From contig CBFIGX010000002.1 in assembly GCA_965662265.1 (NCBI GenBank), positions 62,001 to 126,000 of the forward strand: a DNA stretch of 64,000 nucleotides, given 5' to 3'. The notes below the pieces were generated by a model. The model was not told the origin of the DNA and made no database searches. It was given only the letters and a program-made list of their open reading frames with translations. Position numbers and translations under genes: made by a program. Source of the DNA: CBFIGX01 sp965662265 (GTDB lineage Bacteria > Bacteroidota > Bacteroidia > Flavobacteriales > UBA7430). Position 1 is the stretch's first letter, and each line of letters starts with the position of its first letter. Of this stretch, positions 52,908-61,023 are shown piece after piece.

Positions 52908-53968
52908 TCCTTTATTTGTCCAATAAAATACGGATCGCTGATAGCATCTTTATATGCTTTTAAAGATTCTTCAGAGGAGTTTACTTTCCAATTCAACTCT
53001 TTATCTATGTGAAACCATAGCAAAAGCTTTATGCTTGGGTAGTTATGTTTAATTTCATAGAAAGCATTTTCTATCCATTCTACCTTTGTGGTTTCATTAT
53101 AACTGAATTCTGGGGTTCCAAATTCGGCAATCATTATAGGCTTATTTGAGAGAGCAACACATTGGTCATACAACTCTCTAAAACAATTGTTAAAATCTCG
53201 ATATGGTCTTTCTCCTCCCCATGGATCTTTAGGGTACCAATTATAGGCGTCCATACCTATCCAATCAACATATTCATCTCCTGGCCAATATTTCTCAATA
53301 GAATTCCATTCTGCGGTATTTATATCTACACTTGGTCCATGCGGATTCCAAACCCATTCTACTTTATCTGCACCAATAGCATTGAATTTATCTACCACAT
53401 ATTTCCAAACGGATACTACTTTTTCTGGGCCGGCATTTTCTGCACCATTTTTATTCCCACTCCATAAATACCAATTGCCATTAAATTCGTGAAGGAAACG
53501 TATATATAATTTATGATCTAAAGCTTTAGCTTGTAGAGCAAACTCTTCAATATATGTGTCGTAATTCCCTGATAATACTTGATCCATCATTTGATAAACA
53601 CCATCAATTGGCATAGTATTATAGTCAACAGAGTCTGGATGAAATAATTCCCAAGTTAGATGAGGAATGTAGTTGTTTTCTACTAATTCTGAGCATGCAC
53701 TACTTGGAAAAGTATCAGCAAATGTGGGATACCACATCACTGAACCAATAGATTTATCAGTTAAATTTTCAAACTCTTTTACAATATCTAAGGCATTTTC
53801 AGGGTAATATCTACCATCTTCTTGAAATAAATAGGCGCTTAGCATACACCCTTTCCAGTTGGCATTTTCATAAATTATCGTGGGTGTATTTTTTTTGTCT
53901 ATGTTCTCATTACACGATAGTATGAATATAGAAAACAGGCTTAGTAGTAATTGATTTGCGTACTTCAT
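52904..53968 (-). CDS. GH26 family glycoside hydrolase lipoprotein
   Basis: A 354-residue lipoprotein; the signal ends SIFILSC with the acylated cysteine at residue 19. The TIM barrel has the acid/base E161 in RFLHEFNGNWYLW and the nucleophile E282 in IMIAEFGTPEF, both standard for GH26. Family members cut beta-mannan, beta-1,3-xylan or mixed beta-1,3-1,4-glucan; the surrounding glucan genes favour the last, but mannan cannot be ruled out. The ATG overlaps the GH3 stop (TAATG), so translation is coupled. Confidence 0.88.
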   Translation of the reverse strand: MKYANQLLLSLFSIFILSCNENIDKKNTPTIIYENANWKGCMLSAYLFQEDGRYYPENALDIVKEFENLTDKSIGSVMWYPTFADTFPSSACSELVENNYIPHLTWELFHPDSVDYNTMPIDGVYQMMDQVLSGNYDTYIEEFALQAKALDHKLYIRFLHEFNGNWYLWSGNKNGAENAGPEKVVSVWKYVVDKFNAIGADKVEWVWNPHGPSVDINTAEWNSIEKYWPGDEYVDWIGMDAYNWYPKDPWGGERPYRDFNNCFRELYDQCVALSNKPIMIAEFGTPEFSYNETTKVEWIENAFYEIKHNYPSIKLLLWFHIDKELNWKVNSSEESLKAYKDAISDPYFIGQIKE

Positions 53969-56274
53969 TAGTTGGTATATTTAATTTTGATTTGTTTGAG
54001 TTGAGTATCCCTATTTCCAGTCTTTAGAGTGAACATGCCATTTTCGCAAACCCACTCATTTTCAGGATTAACAAAAGATAAGTCTTGTTTTGATATTAAG
54101 AAGTTTACCCTTTTTTTCTCTCCTGGGTTTAATTCTATTTTTTTAAAAGCAATTAGTTTTTCGAAGTCAGGATCTACGCTTGCATATTCGTCTCTTACAT
54201 AAAGTTGAACAACCTCTTTACCTTTAACGGCACCGGTATTGGATACTTCTATGAAGACTTCTAAAGAATCATCTTCATAGATAGTATTTGAGCTTGTGTA
54301 AATACTATCATAGTCAAATTGTGTATAGCTTAAGCCAAATCCAAAAGGCCAAAGCGGGTCGTAATCTGTATAGGTTCCGTTATTATCTGAGCGATCAGTA
54401 ACTGTATGTAAGTAGGGCATAGGTGTTGTACCATATTTCTGATAGCTAAGTGGTAGTTTTCCTGAGGGGTTTATCCGACCATATAAAACGTCCACAATTG
54501 CATCAGCAGCTTCTTGACCAGGATAATAAGCCATCAGTATAGCGTCAGCTAGTGGCTCAATTTCTGTAATTAACCTCGTTCTACCTTCTAGTAAAATTAA
54601 TATGATAGGCTTGTTAGCTTTATGAAGTTTTTTTACCAAGTCGATCTGTTCTTGAGGTAGTTCTAAAGACTTAATATCACTAGGTCTTTCTGTAGCAAGT
54701 TTTTCGCCAAGACACACAATAACATAATCACTCATAAGTGCCTGGTCATAAGCTTGGTTACTATTTACATCTTTATTATATGTTGCTCCTATTATATATG
54801 AGGTCTTAGAGTCTCCTAGTTGACTTACCAATGCATCATATAGGCTGTTTTTATTACTGTCGTTGTAAGTAGTTTCTTCACCACTCCAAGTTCTTGTCCA
54901 TGGTCCATTGAGGTAATTTATAGAATGTGCTGAAGGACCTGCAATTAATACCTTTTTGTTTGAATTTAAAGGAAGTGTATTGTCTTTGTTCTTTAGTAGT
55001 GTTAATGCTTCAGAGGCTACTTCATAACTCAACTTCTGGTGCTCTTCCGCTCCAAACATAGGATAATCACTATAATGACTATTCGGCTGGTTAAACAAGT
55101 CTAACTCGTATTTAAAACGAAGTATTCTTCGAACAGCATCATTAACTCTTTCCAGAGGTACCTCTCCTTCATCAACAAGTTCTACTAAGTGTTTGGCAAA
55201 ACTAGTGTTATAGGGAACCATACAAATGTCTATACCTGCATTAACCATCTGTTTTACAGCCTCTTTATCATTTCTTGCAGTTTTATGAAACTCACTTAAA
55301 AACTGCATGTCTCCCCAGTCTGAAATGACAATACCATCAAACTTTAATTCATTTTTAACGATATCAGTTATCAGTTTTTTATTGATATGACAAGGTATTG
55401 AATTAACCATTCCAGAACTAACCATAATTGACTTAACACCACTTTTTATAGCCTCTTGAAACGGGGGAAGGTAATATTGACGAAGGAAGCGTTCAGGTAT
55501 TATAGAATTTTTTCTATCCATTCCATATTGTGAAGAACCATATCCGATAAGATGTTTTGCACAGGTAGCAGTATTAGATTTTGACCCCTCAATAAATGCT
55601 GATCCCATAACACTTGTTAGAAATGGATCTTCTCCAAAGGTTTCATAACCTCGTCCCCATTGTCCTTGCCAAGTAACATCTATTACAGGAGCATAATTCC
55701 AATGAGTATTAGATGCTCTGAGTTCATAAGAGGTTATTTTAGCAACTTCTTCCACTAATTTTGGTTCCCAAGTTGCAGCCATAGCCAGTTGATGAGGGAA
55801 AATTGTGGATGATTCTGTATAGTGTGCTCCATGTACAGCATCTGTAGCGTATACTATAGGGATTCCTAGTCGCGTTTTATGAACAGCATAATCTTGTATT
55901 TGCTTAATTAGTCTATAATATTCTTGACGACTAGGAGGGTAGTATCCCTTACCTACGAATGATCCAACAGGATACTCTGTTAATGCCTTAATTAATTTTA
56001 CACTATCTATAATAAGAGTATCTGCAAAATCCCAGTATCCGTCTTGCTCCAGAATTGCCGGTATACCTATTTGGGTCATCTGGCCAGCTTTCTCCTCGAT
56101 AGTCATTAAGTTCATTATAGAGTCTACCTTAGCATGAATTGAATACCCACCAGAGTTGCTATTCTTACAAGAATTTAGGAAAAGAGTAATGCAGATGAAT
56201 AATGTAAAGATAGATCTTGGAATAATTGTAGAACTATAACATGCCGATTTCATATAACTTGTTTTTGTATGCAT
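53968..56274 (-). CDS. GH3 family beta-glucosidase lipoprotein
   Basis: A 768-residue exported enzyme. The signal is long and ends LFLNSC (cysteine 36; 29 if the ATG at 56253 is the true start). The N-terminal TIM barrel has the nucleophile D319 in GIVISDWGDM and KHLIGYG. The C-terminal sandwich includes LSYQKYGTTPMPYLH and the fibronectin III-like end (from about 660). GH3 enzymes release glucose from the non-reducing ends of beta-gluco-oligosaccharides, so this one probably completes the work of the GH16 and GH26 enzymes in the periplasm. It is the first gene of a two-gene unit with GH26. Confidence 0.92.
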   Translation of the reverse strand: MHTKTSYMKSACYSSTIIPRSIFTLFICITLFLNSCKNSNSGGYSIHAKVDSIMNLMTIEEKAGQMTQIGIPAILEQDGYWDFADTLIIDSVKLIKALTEYPVGSFVGKGYYPPSRQEYYRLIKQIQDYAVHKTRLGIPIVYATDAVHGAHYTESSTIFPHQLAMAATWEPKLVEEVAKITSYELRASNTHWNYAPVIDVTWQGQWGRGYETFGEDPFLTSVMGSAFIEGSKSNTATCAKHLIGYGSSQYGMDRKNSIIPERFLRQYYLPPFQEAIKSGVKSIMVSSGMVNSIPCHINKKLITDIVKNELKFDGIVISDWGDMQFLSEFHKTARNDKEAVKQMVNAGIDICMVPYNTSFAKHLVELVDEGEVPLERVNDAVRRILRFKYELDLFNQPNSHYSDYPMFGAEEHQKLSYEVASEALTLLKNKDNTLPLNSNKKVLIAGPSAHSINYLNGPWTRTWSGEETTYNDSNKNSLYDALVSQLGDSKTSYIIGATYNKDVNSNQAYDQALMSDYVIVCLGEKLATERPSDIKSLELPQEQIDLVKKLHKANKPIILILLEGRTRLITEIEPLADAILMAYYPGQEAADAIVDVLYGRINPSGKLPLSYQKYGTTPMPYLHTVTDRSDNNGTYTDYDPLWPFGFGLSYTQFDYDSIYTSSNTIYEDDSLEVFIEVSNTGAVKGKEVVQLYVRDEYASVDPDFEKLIAFKKIELNPGEKKRVNFLISKQDLSFVNPENEWVCENGMFTLKTGNRDTQLKQIKIKYTN

Positions 56275-56602
56275 TCAAATTTATCAATATTACAATTATG
56301 TTTTAGGTTTGGTGCAACCACACTATTTCATCTATATTGGTTAGCAAGATGATCATTTTCTAATGTAACTTTTGATGTTTATATATCATCTATCCACTAA
56401 AAAATAACAAAAGACAAATATATTTAAATAGCCAACATTTACACAATTAGTGTGATGAAAAGACATTATGTGTGATATGTAAAGCTCAAGTATATTATAA
56501 CAATTAGCTAACTTTTGATGTAATTAACCATTCTTTATTTTAAGTATTATTCTTATATATTTACCACAATTCCACATTTGTTCTAAGTAATGTAAAGACA
56601 TT
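56275..56602. other. Intergenic region between GH3 and TenI-like genes
   Basis: A divergent, AT-rich control region without a gene. It holds an inverted repeat ACAC-AATTA-GTGT (56441-56453) and a nearby ATTATGTGTGAT element around 56465. The leftward promoter of GH3 and the rightward one of the TenI-like gene were not matched exactly to the consensus. Confidence 0.5.
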
Positions 56603-57154
56603 TTGACTGAAGACGACTTTTATAAAATTCTAATAAGCCCGGAACAAGGTAGTTCAGAAGTAGACATATTAAACGGTTTGTCGTCTTCAGAATATCATTC
56701 TTATCACCTAAGAAAGCCTAATTTGACGGCTAGACAACTGGAGTCTTACCTGAACGCTTTAAATGCAGAATGGAGGCAGAAAGTTGTTCTTCATCAACAT
56801 TATAATTTGATAAATAACTTTAAATTGAAAGGAGTACACTTAAAGGAAAAGGATAGAAGACTATATGATTCACACAGCAGGGTTGTTTCCAGCTCTTTTC
56901 ATTCGATAAAAGACTTAGAATCTGAAGTAAACAGTTATCATTATGTATTTCTGAGTCCTATATTTGATAGTATTTCAAAAGAAGGCTATAAGGCTGCATT
57001 TGACTATCACCAATTACATCAAAAAATAAGTGCTATTCAACTAAAGGTAATAGCACTTGGTGGTGTTTCGAACGACAAAATAAAGCATTGCAAAGAAATG
57101 GGCTTTTCAGGAGTTGCATTTATTGGATCATTTTGGTCTCATTATAAACTTTAA
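56603..57154 (+). CDS. TenI/ThiE-like protein
   Basis: A 183-residue TIM-barrel protein similar to thiamine phosphate synthase and TenI. It has KGVHLKE (ThiE: VHLG), FLSPIFDSISKEGY (ThiE: GPIFxTxTK) and IALGGVS for phosphate. The usual lysine and serine of ThiE catalysis are only partly kept, so a TenI-type thiazole isomerase role is more likely. The start is TTG at 56603 because an in-frame stop lies 13 bases upstream and no ATG fits. Its end overlaps that of the convergent TerB-like gene. Confidence 0.75.
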   Translation: MTEDDFYKILISPEQGSSEVDILNGLSSSEYHSYHLRKPNLTARQLESYLNALNAEWRQKVVLHQHYNLINNFKLKGVHLKEKDRRLYDSHSRVVSSSFHSIKDLESEVNSYHYVFLSPIFDSISKEGYKAAFDYHQLHQKISAIQLKVIALGGVSNDKIKHCKEMGFSGVAFIGSFWSHYKL

Positions 57155-57492
57155 AGATTCGGTTTTTTGTCGAATATTTTTTTTAGAAATCGAAATACAG
57201 CTCTTTCCATTTGTGTGTATTCTCCATCTACAGTAAATATTTCTTTCACTTCTTGAAGCAACAATTCCTTCCCTTCTTTGGAAAACTTTTCTCCATTTAT
57301 ATAATCCATAAGCTTTCCTACGCGATCATAGTCATTATCTGATGCAATTTCTTTTTTTATTTTGTGATACACGTATTCATCTATTTTATCATTTAATAGC
57401 TCGTATTCTTCTTCAACGACTAAATTGTCAATTTGCGCTGCATGCATTAGTAAGTATGCTTTAAACTCTTCTCTTGTCCAGCTATTTATCAT
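57151..57492 (-). CDS. Small TerB-like helical protein
   Basis: A 113-residue, mainly helical, acidic protein. The C-terminal segment VDGEYTQMERAVFRFLKKIF resembles the TerB fold, with its acidic D/E cluster. No function is known for such proteins in Bacteroidota. It stands alone between two thiamine-related genes; its stop overlaps the TenI-like stop by four bases. Confidence 0.55.
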   Translation of the reverse strand: MINSWTREEFKAYLLMHAAQIDNLVVEEEYELLNDKIDEYVYHKIKKEIASDNDYDRVGKLMDYINGEKFSKEGKELLLQEVKEIFTVDGEYTQMERAVFRFLKKIFDKKPNL

Positions 57493-57589
57493 ATATAAAT
57501 AAATATTTTAATCTATATTTATTTCAAATATATTGTTTTATTTCTCAATATAAATGAAAATCTATGGGGATAAGTAGAAGATGGAGTTA

Positions 57590-58690
57590 TTAATACGTTG
57601 GCATTGAAAGATCTACATTGGAAGCCCAGCTGTGTATACCACCTTCAAGATTTATTAACCTATCAAACCCTTTTACCTCTAAATAATGAATCACATTTTG
57701 ACTTCTTACTCCGTGATGGCATATGACTACTGTGCTGACGTTTTTGTCTATTTCTTCAATACACTCGTCAATAAGGTTCATGGGAATATTATCAGAACCT
57801 TCGATATGACATATGTCCCATTCAAAATATTCTCTAACGTCTAGGAGTCTTAATTTTACTCCTTTATTCATCAACTCTTTAAGTTGTAATGAGCTTATAC
57901 TTTTTGAATTGATATCAAAGTCAGAGAAACATGTAAAATCATAGGTTCCTAGCTCAGTGATATTTGCTTCTTCTGTTTTATTAAATTCTATTAGTGAGGA
58001 TTCATAGTTTAAAGAATTGAAACTTAGTAGTTTCCCGGATAGTATATCTCCTATGCCTAGAATAATTTTCAACACCTCGTTGGCTTGAAAATTACCAATT
58101 ATCCCAGGTAAAACACCTAATACACCTGCATCAGAACAGTTAGGTATTTCTAAATCTACATCTGGGAACAAACAACGATAACTTGGCCCGCTATTGTAAT
58201 TAAAAACAGATACTTGTCCTTCAAATTGATGTATTGCGCCAAATACAAGAGTTTTGTTTTGAAGAACACACGCATCATTAATTAAGTATCTAGTGGGAAA
58301 ATTATCTGTACAATCAACTACGATATCGAATAAAGCTATTGAGTTTAAACAGTTTTTTTTATTTATTGGCTCATTAGCTACTTTAAATTTCACATTTGGA
58401 TTCTGAGTTTTAAGCTTATGAGCAGCAGTTTTAGCTTTTTGTTTACCGACATCTTCTTGACCGAATAGTACTTGTCTTTGTAGATTACTTTCTTCAACAA
58501 CATCTCCATCTAATATACCAATAGTACCTACTCCAGCAGCTGTAATATATTGAAGCACCGAGCAACCTAATCCTCCAGCACCAATAACTAAAACACTTGC
58601 TTTTTTTAAATCCTCTTGCCCTTTTAGACCTACCTTAATGAGTTTTATATGTCTACTATATCTTGAAAGTTCTCTTTTACTTAAAGACAT
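57590..58690 (-). CDS. thiF: ThiF/MoeB-type adenylyltransferase with rhodanese domain
   Basis: A 366-residue protein. The E1-like domain (1-250) has the ATP-binding VIGAGGLGCSVLQY near residue 34, DCTDNFPTRYLIND and the zinc-type cysteines in YRCLFPD and CSDAGVLG. The rhodanese domain (265-366) has the sulfur-carrying cysteine in VVICHHGVRS. It would adenylate and sulfurate a carrier protein, ThiS for the thiazole or MoaD for molybdopterin. The nearby thiG and thiH favour thiamine. Confidence 0.88.
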   Translation of the reverse strand: MSLSKRELSRYSRHIKLIKVGLKGQEDLKKASVLVIGAGGLGCSVLQYITAAGVGTIGILDGDVVEESNLQRQVLFGQEDVGKQKAKTAAHKLKTQNPNVKFKVANEPINKKNCLNSIALFDIVVDCTDNFPTRYLINDACVLQNKTLVFGAIHQFEGQVSVFNYNSGPSYRCLFPDVDLEIPNCSDAGVLGVLPGIIGNFQANEVLKIILGIGDILSGKLLSFNSLNYESSLIEFNKTEEANITELGTYDFTCFSDFDINSKSISSLQLKELMNKGVKLRLLDVREYFEWDICHIEGSDNIPMNLIDECIEEIDKNVSTVVICHHGVRSQNVIHYLEVKGFDRLINLEGGIHSWASNVDLSMPTY

Positions 58691-58819
58691 TGTTTGAATT
58701 TTTAAAAAGTTAATATAACACTATTACATTAATCAATTATTTATATAATTTATTGTTCTCTACAAGCATATTAATTTGATAATTAGATCTTTTTCCCTCA
58801 ATTATACCTCATTAAGGTG

Positions 58820-58839
58820 ACATAATGTGTATATTATGT
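58820..58839. repeat. Inverted repeat ACATAAT-N6-ATTATGT
   Basis: Seven-base perfect arms in the thiF upstream region. A related ATTATGTGT sequence occurs at 56464. It may be an operator for thiF or for the small-RNA promoter 30 bases to the right. Confidence 0.35.
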
Positions 58840-58868
58840 GTAATAAATACGATTATATGCTTATTTTT

Positions 58869-58899
58869 TTTGAGTCTATGTCTTAATAAGTTATATTTG
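58869..58899 (+). promoter_or_regulatory. Rightward promoter of the small-RNA candidate
   Basis: TTTG at 58869-58872, a 19-base spacer and TATATTTG at 58892-58899 match the Bacteroidota promoter exactly. No protein gene follows on that strand before the terminator. Confidence 0.7.
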
Positions 58900-58905
58900 A
58901 CATGT

Positions 58906-59046
58906 TGATTTTAGAATTTTCTAATAATCAATACATTAAACATAGAATTTATCGTATCTATAATAATTTAACCTTATCCTAATTATGGATGGGTTTTGTC
59001 CCCCCAGACAAACAGGTCCTCTCGAGAAATCTTGAGGACTTTTTTT
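58906..59046 (+). ncRNA. Candidate small RNA between thiF and thiH, antisense-facing
   Basis: The expected transcript is about 140 nt, from near 58906 to the terminator. It contains hairpin 1 at 58995-59012 (TTTGTC/GACAAA closing a CCCCCA loop) and hairpin 2 at 59016-59039 (GTCCTC/GAGGAC with an inner GA/TC pair and a GAAA tetraloop), then a T tract. A C-rich loop is a classic seed for pairing with G-rich mRNA sites. A 16-codon frame (58985-59035, starting MDGFCPP) also lies here and could be a leader peptide. A match to any known RNA family could not be checked. Confidence 0.5.
59016..59046 (+). terminator. Rightward terminator of the small-RNA candidate
   Basis: GTCCTC and GAGGAC arms with a two-step stem and GAAA loop run into seven T's, converging on the thiH stop. 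Confidence 0.8.
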
Positions 59047-60244
59047 ATTGCAAGATATGATCCCAATCTTTCCATACAGCTTCGTATCCTTGTTTTTTAA
59101 TTACCTCAATAAATTCAGATGTTTTTCGATCATCAGAAATTTCAAATTGTTCTAAATTTTCTTGCCCTGATGCATATCCACCAGGATCTGTTTTTGAATC
59201 ACAAGATATAGATGTAACACCTAATTTAAGTACATGATCTCTGAAGGTTTCAGATTCTCTGGTAGACATTGAGAGTTCTACTTCTTGATTGTATAAACGA
59301 TATGCACAAATTAGTTGAACCAATTCTTTGTCGCTCATAATAGATTTTAGTTCTATACCATTTGCACATGGTCTTAAACGAGGGAATGAGATAGAATATT
59401 TTGTTTTCCAATAGGTTTTTTCTAAATAATTAAGATGCTCGGCGCAAAAGAAAGAGTCTGTTCTCCAATCTTCTAGACCTATTAATACACCAATACCAAT
59501 TTTATGTATCCCTGATTTACCTAGTCTATCAGGAGTCTCTAGGCGCCAGTTGAAGTTAGATTTTCTTCCTTTAGGGTGGTGTTTTTTATAATCGGCTTTG
59601 TCGTATGTTTCTTGATACACTAGTACAGTGTTTAACCCTTCTTTTATCAAAGCTTCATATTCTTCTTGCTTTAGAGGTTGTACCTCCATGGAAATACTAG
59701 AAAAATAAGGTTTTATAAGTTGAACAGCATTTAATAAATACTCAATACCTACTGTCTTGTTAGCTTCTCCTGTAACAATTAAAACATGATCATATCCTAG
59801 TTGTTTTATAGCTTTTACTTCAGCTATAATTTCTTCATCATTAAGTGTTTTTCTAGAAATATCTANNNNNNNNNNATCATATCCTAGTTGTTTTATAGCT
59901 TTTACTTCAGCTATAATTTCTTCATCATTAAGTGTTTTTCTAGAAATATCTACATTTAAACTGAATCCACAGTAAGTACATATATTATGACATTCGTTAG
60001 ACAAATACAGTGGGATATACAACTGTATTGTTTTCCCAAAACGTTTTTGAGTAAGTGCATGACTTTGTTGAGCCATTTGTTCAAGATATGGAGCTGCGGC
60101 AGGTGAGATAAGAGCTTTAAAGTCTTCTAGATTTCTCTTCTCTTTAGCCAAAGCTATTTCTACATCTGAGGCTTTTTTGCTGTAAATACTTTCTTGTATA
60201 GATTCCCAGTGAAGGGATTCAAATCTTTCTTTAAAATTACTCAT
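59045..60244 (-). CDS. thiH: 2-iminoacetate synthase (tyrosine lyase), with an assembly duplication
   Basis: A radical-SAM enzyme that splits tyrosine to dehydroglycine for the thiazole of thiamine. The CxxxCxxC cluster lies in NECHNICTYCGF near residue 86, and the C-terminal ISCDSKTDPGGY region is typical. As written it has 399 residues, but 77 bases (59789-59865 and 59876-59952) occur twice around ten N's. Removing one copy and the N's (87 bases, 29 codons) gives 370 residues, close to E. coli ThiH (377). The gene is 18 bases downstream of thiG. Confidence 0.93.
   Translation of the reverse strand: MSNFKERFESLHWESIQESIYSKKASDVEIALAKEKRNLEDFKALISPAAAPYLEQMAQQSHALTQKRFGKTIQLYIPLYLSNECHNICTYCGFSLNVDISRKTLNDEEIIAEVKAIKQLGYDXXXXDISRKTLNDEEIIAEVKAIKQLGYDHVLIVTGEANKTVGIEYLLNAVQLIKPYFSSISMEVQPLKQEEYEALIKEGLNTVLVYQETYDKADYKKHHPKGRKSNFNWRLETPDRLGKSGIHKIGIGVLIGLEDWRTDSFFCAEHLNYLEKTYWKTKYSISFPRLRPCANGIELKSIMSDKELVQLICAYRLYNQEVELSMSTRESETFRDHVLKLGVTSISCDSKTDPGGYASGQENLEQFEISDDRKTSEFIEVIKKQGYEAVWKDWDHILQ
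59789..59952. other. Likely unmerged contig overlap with 10-N gap
   Basis: The 77-base sequence on each side of the gap (59866-59875) is identical. This is expected when two contigs overlap but are joined by a placeholder gap. Confidence 0.92.
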
Positions 60245-60261
60245 ACTATCGATCTAGTGTC

Positions 60262-61023
60262 TTAATCTAAAAATCCTGTTAACGGACTTGAGGCTTGTGC
60301 ATGAATAGATTGTAACCCTAGCTTTGCCTTATAGGCTATTCTTCCTGATTCTACGCCCATTTTAAAAGCCTTTGCCATATTTACTGGATTATCGGATACG
60401 GCAATTGCTGTGTTTACTAGAACCGCATCTGCACCCATTTCCATGGCAAAGGCAGCATGAGATGGAGCGCCAATACCAGCATCTACAATTACTGGAACAT
60501 TAGATTGCTCAATAATTATTTCTAACATAGCTTTGGTTTCAATTCCTTTGTTTGAACCAATAGGCGAGCCAAGAGGCATGACAGCTGCAGTGCCTACTTC
60601 TTCTAGTCTTTTGCACAACACAGGATCTGCATTAATATAGGGCAGTACTATAAATCCTAATTTACAAAGTGCTTCTGCGGCTTGCAACGTTTCTATAGGG
60701 TCTGGAAGAAGATATTTTGGGTCTGGATGTATTTCTAATTTTAGCCAGTTTGTTTGTAAAGCCTCGCGAGCTAATTCAGCTGCGAAGATAGCTTCTTTAG
60801 CGTTTCTTACTCCTGATGTATTAGGTAATAAATTAAATGCAGGATGATTTAAATGTTTTAAGATGTCGTCATTTTCATCATTTAAATCTACACGCTTTAA
60901 TGCCATTGTTACCATCTCAGTCCCAGAGGCGATTAATGCGTCTTCCATTTGCTTATTGGAATTAAATTTACCTGTACCTGTAAATAAACGTGAGCTGAAT
61001 GTTTTGTTTGCAATTTTAAGCAT
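60262..61023 (-). CDS. thiG: Thiazole synthase
   Basis: It builds the thiazole ring from deoxyxylulose phosphate, dehydroglycine and ThiS-thiocarboxylate. At 253 residues the length is normal. The Schiff-base lysine is K95 in NWLKLEIH, and ADPVLCKRLEEVG, PLGSPIGSNKG and DAGIGAPSHAAFAMEMGADAVL-type segments are present. Its start overlaps the end of the thiD-thiE fusion by eight bases. Confidence 0.96.
   Translation of the reverse strand: MLKIANKTFSSRLFTGTGKFNSNKQMEDALIASGTEMVTMALKRVDLNDENDDILKHLNHPAFNLLPNTSGVRNAKEAIFAAELAREALQTNWLKLEIHPDPKYLLPDPIETLQAAEALCKLGFIVLPYINADPVLCKRLEEVGTAAVMPLGSPIGSNKGIETKAMLEIIIEQSNVPVIVDAGIGAPSHAAFAMEMGADAVLVNTAIAVSDNPVNMAKAFKMGVESGRIAYKAKLGLQSIHAQASSPLTGFLD

Larger units (their letters stand above)
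58691..59044. other. Intergenic region upstream of thiF
   Basis: No protein gene and no thiS were seen. It contains an AT-rich part, a 20-base dyad ACATAAT-N6-ATTATGT (58820-58839), a rightward promoter (58869-58899) and a small-RNA candidate ending near 59046. Confidence 0.6.

Noticed and set aside
58691..59044. A TPP riboswitch or thiS gene upstream of thiF
   Set aside because: The conserved CUGAGA-type core of the TPP element was not seen, and no small frame ending in GG exists on the minus strand.
59789..59952. A real tandem repeat within ThiH
   Set aside because: The exact identity of both copies and the ten N's between them point to an unmerged contig overlap.
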